NCBI RefSeq assembly: GCF_021228125.1
Contig: NZ_JAJQQS010000019.1
Span: forward strand, 62,001 to 126,000
DNA from: Streptomyces albireticuli
Lineage (GTDB): Bacteria > Actinomycetota > Actinomycetes > Streptomycetales > Streptomycetaceae
Reading direction: 5' to 3'
Length of the DNA: 64,000 nucleotides
Shown: positions 60,379-64,000 of the stretch, in pieces
Layout: each line of letters begins with the position of its first letter
Position numbering within the stretch: the first letter of the stretch is position 1
Notes under the pieces: model-generated
What the model was told of the DNA's origin: nothing
The model's input: the letters and a program-made list of their open reading frames with translations, nothing else
Databases searched by the model: none
Position numbers and translations under genes: made by a program

Positions 60379-62505
60379 TCACTCGACGAAGGTGAGTGAA
60401 CGAAGGCCGGCGTCCAGCATGCGGATCAGCTCACCAACCCGTCCGCCGCCACTCGGTGCTGCCGGGAAGCGTTTGAGCACGTCAACGACGACCGGTGTCG
60501 CACGACGCACTGTCTGCTCAAGATGTTCGGCACCAACCCTCCGGTCGTCGTCGGCGACGAGTTCGGCCGCTCTGGCCGCGTAGGCGCCGGCTCCGAGGAT
60601 GTGCTTGACCTGGGTGGCCTTGGCCAACGGATGCAGGTAGGCGGCGCCTGCCGCGGACACCGCTGCCCACGCTGCCTCGCGTGCAGCCGCGGTGTCCGCG
60701 CTCTTGGCCGCCTTGAGGGCCGCCGACGCCGTGTCGCGCAGATACTTCCCGCGTTCGCCGCCCTTGGCGAACTCCCGCGCGGCACTGACAGCGTCCCTAG
60801 GCCGCGGGTCGCCCGGCTGGTCGGCCTCGAATGTCTTGAGCACTACCTCGGCACACCCCGCGGCGAACGCGGTGACCTCACGAAGGTCCTGCTTGCTCAG
60901 AACGATCTCGCTCGGCGCGGCTGTCCCGCACCACCGTCCACGACGAGGGCCGGTTGCGGCTTCGCGGCGACCGGGTTCTGTCACGCCGCGCGATCGCAGC
61001 AGTTTCTTGTCCGGCTTGCCCGCGTCCGTCAGCGGCAGCTGCCCGGTGAAGGTGATGCGCGCCGGTTCGTACATCGCGCCGCGCTGCTCACGGACCATGG
61101 CCCGCAGCTCGTCGGCGGTCACCTCGGCGCCCGGGGCCCGTACCACGGCCGCGTGCACCTGTTCCGTGCGGTCGTCGTCGCGCACGCCGAAGACGGCGCT
61201 GTGCAGCACTTGGGGGTGAGAGTTGAGGAGGTCTTCGAGTTCGCTGGTGTATACGTGGCCGCCGACCACGACGATCATGTCCTTGATCCGGTCGACGACG
61301 GTCAAGTAGCCCTCGGAGTCCAGGAATCCGATGTCGCCGGTGTGCAGCCAGCCGTCCCGCAGAACCTCGGCGGTCAGCTCGGGCCGCTTCCAGTAGCCCT
61401 GCATGAGGTGACCGGAGCGGACGCAGATCTCGCCGTGCTCGCCGTGGGGCAGGTCGTCGCCGTGCGCGTCGCGGATGACCACCTCGACCCCGTTCAGTAC
61501 CTTGCCCGCGGTGCGCAGCAGCCCGGGGCGGGTCAGGTCGTGGTCCTCGGGTCCGAGGACGCTGACGCTGCCGCACTCACTCTGGCCGTAGCCCTGCCGG
61601 AGGACGGGGCCGAAGCGGCGTATCGCGTCGGCGATGCGGGCCGGGGACGCCTGGCAGCCGCCGTAGGTCAGCTGGCGCAGGCTGGAGGTGTCGGTGCGGT
61701 CCGCGTCCGGGTGGTCCGTCAGCCGGTACAGCAGCGGCGGCAGCAGGAGGAGGTGGGTGATGCGCTCGCGTTCGATCGCCGCGAGTGCCTGACCGGGGTC
61801 GAAGTCCTCCTGCAACACCACGGTGCCGCCCTCGGCCAGCAGGTGGTCGGCGATCATCCCGGCGCCGTGCGCGAGGGTGGTCGGCACCAGCTGCCGGGGC
61901 CGGTCGGCCTCTTCCACGCCGGGCCTCGGCCGCATCCTGCCGGCCCTTTCGAAGCTGGTGCAGATGCCTTTCGGGTGGCCGGTGGTGCCGCCGGTGTGAC
62001 GGATGGAGCAGATGTCCTCGGGGCGGGCCAGGCCCGACACCGGCTCGGCGGGCTCGGCTGCGGCCAGCTCCAGCAGGTCGGTGCCGATCTCGCTGACGCC
62101 GAGGGTCAGGACGTGCGGGACCGGGGCCCGGTCGGTGATCTCGGCGGCGCGCGCGGCGTAGGCGGGGTCCACGATCAGCACCCGGGTCTCCACATCGCGG
62201 ACGATGGCGGCCTGGGCGTCGGGGGAGAGCTTGTTGTAGAGGTGGGTGACCGGGCAGCCGAGCAGGTTGGCGGCGTAGCGGGCGGCCAGGACCTCGGGGA
62301 GGTTCCCGCTGAGCAGCGTGACGGTCTGCCCGCGCTCCAGGCCCTGGGCGCGCAGCGCGTGCGCCAGCCGGTGGATCAGATCACGGAACTCGCCGGCGGT
62401 GATCCGCCGCTCCTGGTGTACGAGTGCCTCCCGGGAGGGGGCGGCCCCGAGCGAATCCAGGATGTCGTCCACGAACGAACGAAAGGGCAGGGCGGCAACG
62501 GACAT
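60379..62505 (-). CDS. Acyl-CoA synthetase fused to Imm-5-like domain
   Basis: A 708-residue protein. Residues 1 to about 515 are an AMP-forming acyl-CoA synthetase: RHTGGTTGHPKG (P-loop), YGQSECG, GWLHTGDIG and the catalytic lysine region DAGKPDKK. Residues about 535-708 match the Imm-5-like putative immunity domain (LREVTAFAAGCAEVVL, DPRPRDAVSAAREFAKG). The link (RSRGVTEPGRREA) follows the normal end of the synthetase, so the fusion joins two complete units. It may be a true fusion or the result of a lost stop and intergenic region. The start is ATG at 62505. Confidence 0.75.
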   Translation of the reverse strand: MSVAALPFRSFVDDILDSLGAAPSREALVHQERRITAGEFRDLIHRLAHALRAQGLERGQTVTLLSGNLPEVLAARYAANLLGCPVTHLYNKLSPDAQAAIVRDVETRVLIVDPAYAARAAEITDRAPVPHVLTLGVSEIGTDLLELAAAEPAEPVSGLARPEDICSIRHTGGTTGHPKGICTSFERAGRMRPRPGVEEADRPRQLVPTTLAHGAGMIADHLLAEGGTVVLQEDFDPGQALAAIERERITHLLLLPPLLYRLTDHPDADRTDTSSLRQLTYGGCQASPARIADAIRRFGPVLRQGYGQSECGSVSVLGPEDHDLTRPGLLRTAGKVLNGVEVVIRDAHGDDLPHGEHGEICVRSGHLMQGYWKRPELTAEVLRDGWLHTGDIGFLDSEGYLTVVDRIKDMIVVVGGHVYTSELEDLLNSHPQVLHSAVFGVRDDDRTEQVHAAVVRAPGAEVTADELRAMVREQRGAMYEPARITFTGQLPLTDAGKPDKKLLRSRGVTEPGRREAATGPRRGRWCGTAAPSEIVLSKQDLREVTAFAAGCAEVVLKTFEADQPGDPRPRDAVSAAREFAKGGERGKYLRDTASAALKAAKSADTAAAREAAWAAVSAAGAAYLHPLAKATQVKHILGAGAYAARAAELVADDDRRVGAEHLEQTVRRATPVVVDVLKRFPAAPSGGGRVGELIRMLDAGLRSLTFVE

Positions 62506-62601
62506 GCTCGGACTCCTTGGACGGGTGTGGGGCAGTTCGCGCGCATCGCGTAGTGGCCGGTTTACGGCGCCGTGTCGTGAAGCGCGTGATGCGGGATCGG
62601 A

Positions 62602-62898
62602 TCAGGACGCGGGCCCGTTCCGCAGCAGGGCGTCGAGACGGTCAAGGGACCGGATCCAGCTGTCCTGGGTCGCGGAGACGCCGTGACTGAAGCCGCCGGT
62701 CGCCTCCAGGCTGATGCGGCCGTGGATGACGCGGCCCAGGAGGCGTACAGCGTGGGCCTGTTCGGGCTCGGTCAGCTCGTAGCCGCGCAGGATCGCCCGC
62801 GGCATCAAGGAATGCCTGGGGGCGGCGCTTTCGGCCGCCGTGTCCGGATCGAGCCGGAATCGGGTGGCGGCGGCCAGGCCCGCGCGCTCTCGTGTCAT
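62602..62898 (-). pseudogene. Truncated TetR regulator (C-terminal part only)
   Basis: A 98-residue reading frame matching the end of TetR regulators with a WHG-type ligand domain: LRGYELTEPEQAHAVRLLGRVIHGRISLEATGGF. No helix-turn-helix is present in this or neighbouring frames upstream. Residues 1-30 are unrelated to the family. It is upstream of the acyl-CoA synthetase on the same strand and a palindrome lies 33 bp before its start. It is most likely the remains of the regulator of this locus. Confidence 0.65.
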
Positions 62899-62930
62899 GG
62901 CTCCCCCTCAGCGATCTTATGGGATTTTGA

Positions 62931-62951
62931 AGTTGCCTGATCTCGTCAGGC
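62931..62951. promoter_or_regulatory. Perfect palindrome, probable TetR operator
   Basis: TTGCCTGA-TCTCG-TCAGGCAA, perfect 8-bp arms with a 5-bp centre. This is a classical TetR-family operator shape. CCCGTTTT follows on the plus strand, so a terminator is an alternative, but no plus-strand gene ends upstream. It lies 33 bp upstream of the truncated TetR and 230 bp upstream of the right-edge PKS gene. Confidence 0.6.
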
Positions 62952-63178
62952 AACCCGTTTTGTCGTCCGTGACGCCGTCGCATGGGCAGAGGCCCGGGCG
63001 GCAGGTCCTCGGCCCGGCCGGTGATCCGCGTGGTGACCTCGGCTGCCGCACACGCCGTGCTCTCGTCGGCTACCGGATGGACTTGCGCTCGTAGGAGTGA
63101 ACTTCCTTCCGCTAAGCATTACTTGGCGCGCACGATGGAGAAGTTGATCGGTGTCGGCACGCACGAAGGAGGCATCCC

Positions 63179-64000
63179 TTGGCGGTGGCAACGGCCCTGC
63201 CCCTGGTGATCGGCGTCAGCCCCTTCGGGGAGCCGGACGCGCGGCTCGCCGCCGCCGTCAGCAGAGCGGGCGGGCTCGGGGTCGTCGACCTCGGAAGCGC
63301 TGCCGGGGCCGCCCGTGACGCGCTGGAGCTCGCCCGGGCCTGGACACCCGGCTCCTTCGGTGTCAGGGTCTCCGCCGAGTGCGCGCTGCGGCCCGACGAG
63401 CTCTTCACGCTCGACGGCGACGGCTTGTCCCACGTACTGACCGCGCCCGACTCCCCCTTGGGCCCGGGAGCCTTCCGCCCCGGAACCGTCATCGCGGAGG
63501 TGCGCTGCCCGCGTGAGGCCCGTGCGGCGGTGGCCGCCGGAGCGGTCGGTATCGTCGCGCGGGGCAGCGAGTGCGGTGGGCCGGCCGGTGAGCTGTCCAC
63601 GTTCGTCCTGCTCCAGCAGCTCCTCGACGACGACCGGATCAGCGTGCCCGTGTGGGCCTGCGGCGGCATCGGGCCGCACACCGCCGCTGCCGCCGTCCTC
63701 GGTGGCGCCGCCGGGGTGGTCCTCGACGTCCAGCTCGCCCTCCTGGACGAGGCCGACACCGCGCCCGGGCTCGCCGCGGCCCTGCGGTTCCTGGACGGCA
63801 CGGAAACCCTCCACGAGAACGGCTACCGTCACCTCGACCCGAGCAAGGCCCCGGGCCTCCCCGGGACCCTGCGCGGCAGACCGCCGCAACTCGGCCAAGA
63901 CGCCTTCCTCGCCCGCCGCTTCGCGCGGGCGTACAAATCCGTGCCCGTCGCCGTGCGAGCCGTCCATGACGCCGCCGACCGGGCCGCACGGGACCGGAGC
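63179..64000 (+). CDS. PKS with N-terminal nitronate-monooxygenase-like domain (cut by window end)
   Basis: TTG at 63179, directly after AAGGAGG, opens a frame that runs out of the window (274 codons seen). The sequence starts LPLVIGVSPFGEPDARLAAA and continues with GGLGVVDLGS, GSFGVRVS, GIVARGSECGG and WACGGIGPHTAAAAVLGGA: a nitronate-monooxygenase/PfaD-like FMN barrel. Position and sequence fit the N-terminus of hglE/PUFA-type large synthases in Streptomyces, where the barrel is followed by KS and AT domains. That the gene continues as a PKS is inference; the visible part alone could be an enoyl-reductase-like enzyme. Confidence 0.6.
   Translation, partial: MAVATALPLVIGVSPFGEPDARLAAAVSRAGGLGVVDLGSAAGAARDALELARAWTPGSFGVRVSAECALRPDELFTLDGDGLSHVLTAPDSPLGPGAFRPGTVIAEVRCPREARAAVAAGAVGIVARGSECGGPAGELSTFVLLQQLLDDDRISVPVWACGGIGPHTAAAAVLGGAAGVVLDVQLALLDEADTAPGLAAALRFLDGTETLHENGYRHLDPSKAPGLPGTLRGRPPQLGQDAFLARRFARAYKSVPVAVRAVHDAADRAARDRS

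Overview
This window is almost certainly from Streptomyces or a very close relative. The DNA is strongly GC-rich, third codon positions are nearly all G or C, GTG and TTG starts are common, neighbouring genes are often joined by ATGA or GTGA overlaps, and TTA codons are rare enough to stand out (three noted). No tRNA, rRNA, CRISPR array, IS element or phage gene was seen. The content is accessory: specialised metabolism, candidate peptide natural products and a signalling or conflict island, typical of a chromosome arm.

Left part (1-20.1 kb). An acyl-ACP desaturase, an ACP and a KAS II form a small operon (478-2906). Next come an ABC-F protein with an attenuator-like leader, a DUF4132 protein, a TetR regulator divergent from an FAD monooxygenase, and an MMPL exporter. 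A minus-strand operon at 13.8-20.1 kb holds a KS-AT-DH-ACP polyketide synthase without KR or TE, a HemN-like radical SAM enzyme and a FabG-type reductase; a TesB thioesterase converges on it. This set resembles the polycyclopropane (jawsamycin-type) logic of iterative PKS, trans-KR and radical SAM cyclopropanase. The PKS and the radical SAM gene each carry a TTA codon.

Middle left (20.6-30.7 kb). A DyP peroxidase, a catalase-like protein and an unknown protein form one operon preceded by a 12-codon upstream ORF. Facing it is a candidate RiPP locus: a 27-residue peptide, two strong stem-loops, a short atypical cytochrome P450 and a JmjC/cupin oxygenase. Secreted proteins and a DLH/MarR pair with two matching operators follow.

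Centre (30.8-49.3 kb). A dense set of translationally coupled operons encodes a coiled-coil membrane protein, a lipoprotein, an unknown protein, an NrdG-like radical SAM protein, a macro-domain protein, a membrane Ser/Thr kinase, a repeat/coiled-coil protein, a ClpB-like AAA+ ATPase and an FHA protein. Converging on these is a TPR-CHAT protease gene coupled to an Xre/MbcA-like antitoxin and a RES toxin. I read this as a phospho-signalling and conflict island; its function is not established by the sequence.

Right part (49.4-64 kb). A DeoR-family remnant precedes an operon encoding a radical SAM protein fused to an HExxH metallopeptidase, an unknown protein and two DUF6734 glycosyltransferase-like paralogues. 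Next is a 46-residue Asp/Gly-rich peptide coupled to a PIMT-type methyltransferase and facing an ABC exporter, which looks like a minimal imiditide-type RiPP locus. The window ends with a DUF1707 protein, a secreted lectin-like protein, an acyl-CoA synthetase fused to an immunity-protein-like domain, a truncated TetR with an intact palindrome, and the first part of a PKS that opens with a nitronate-monooxygenase-like domain.
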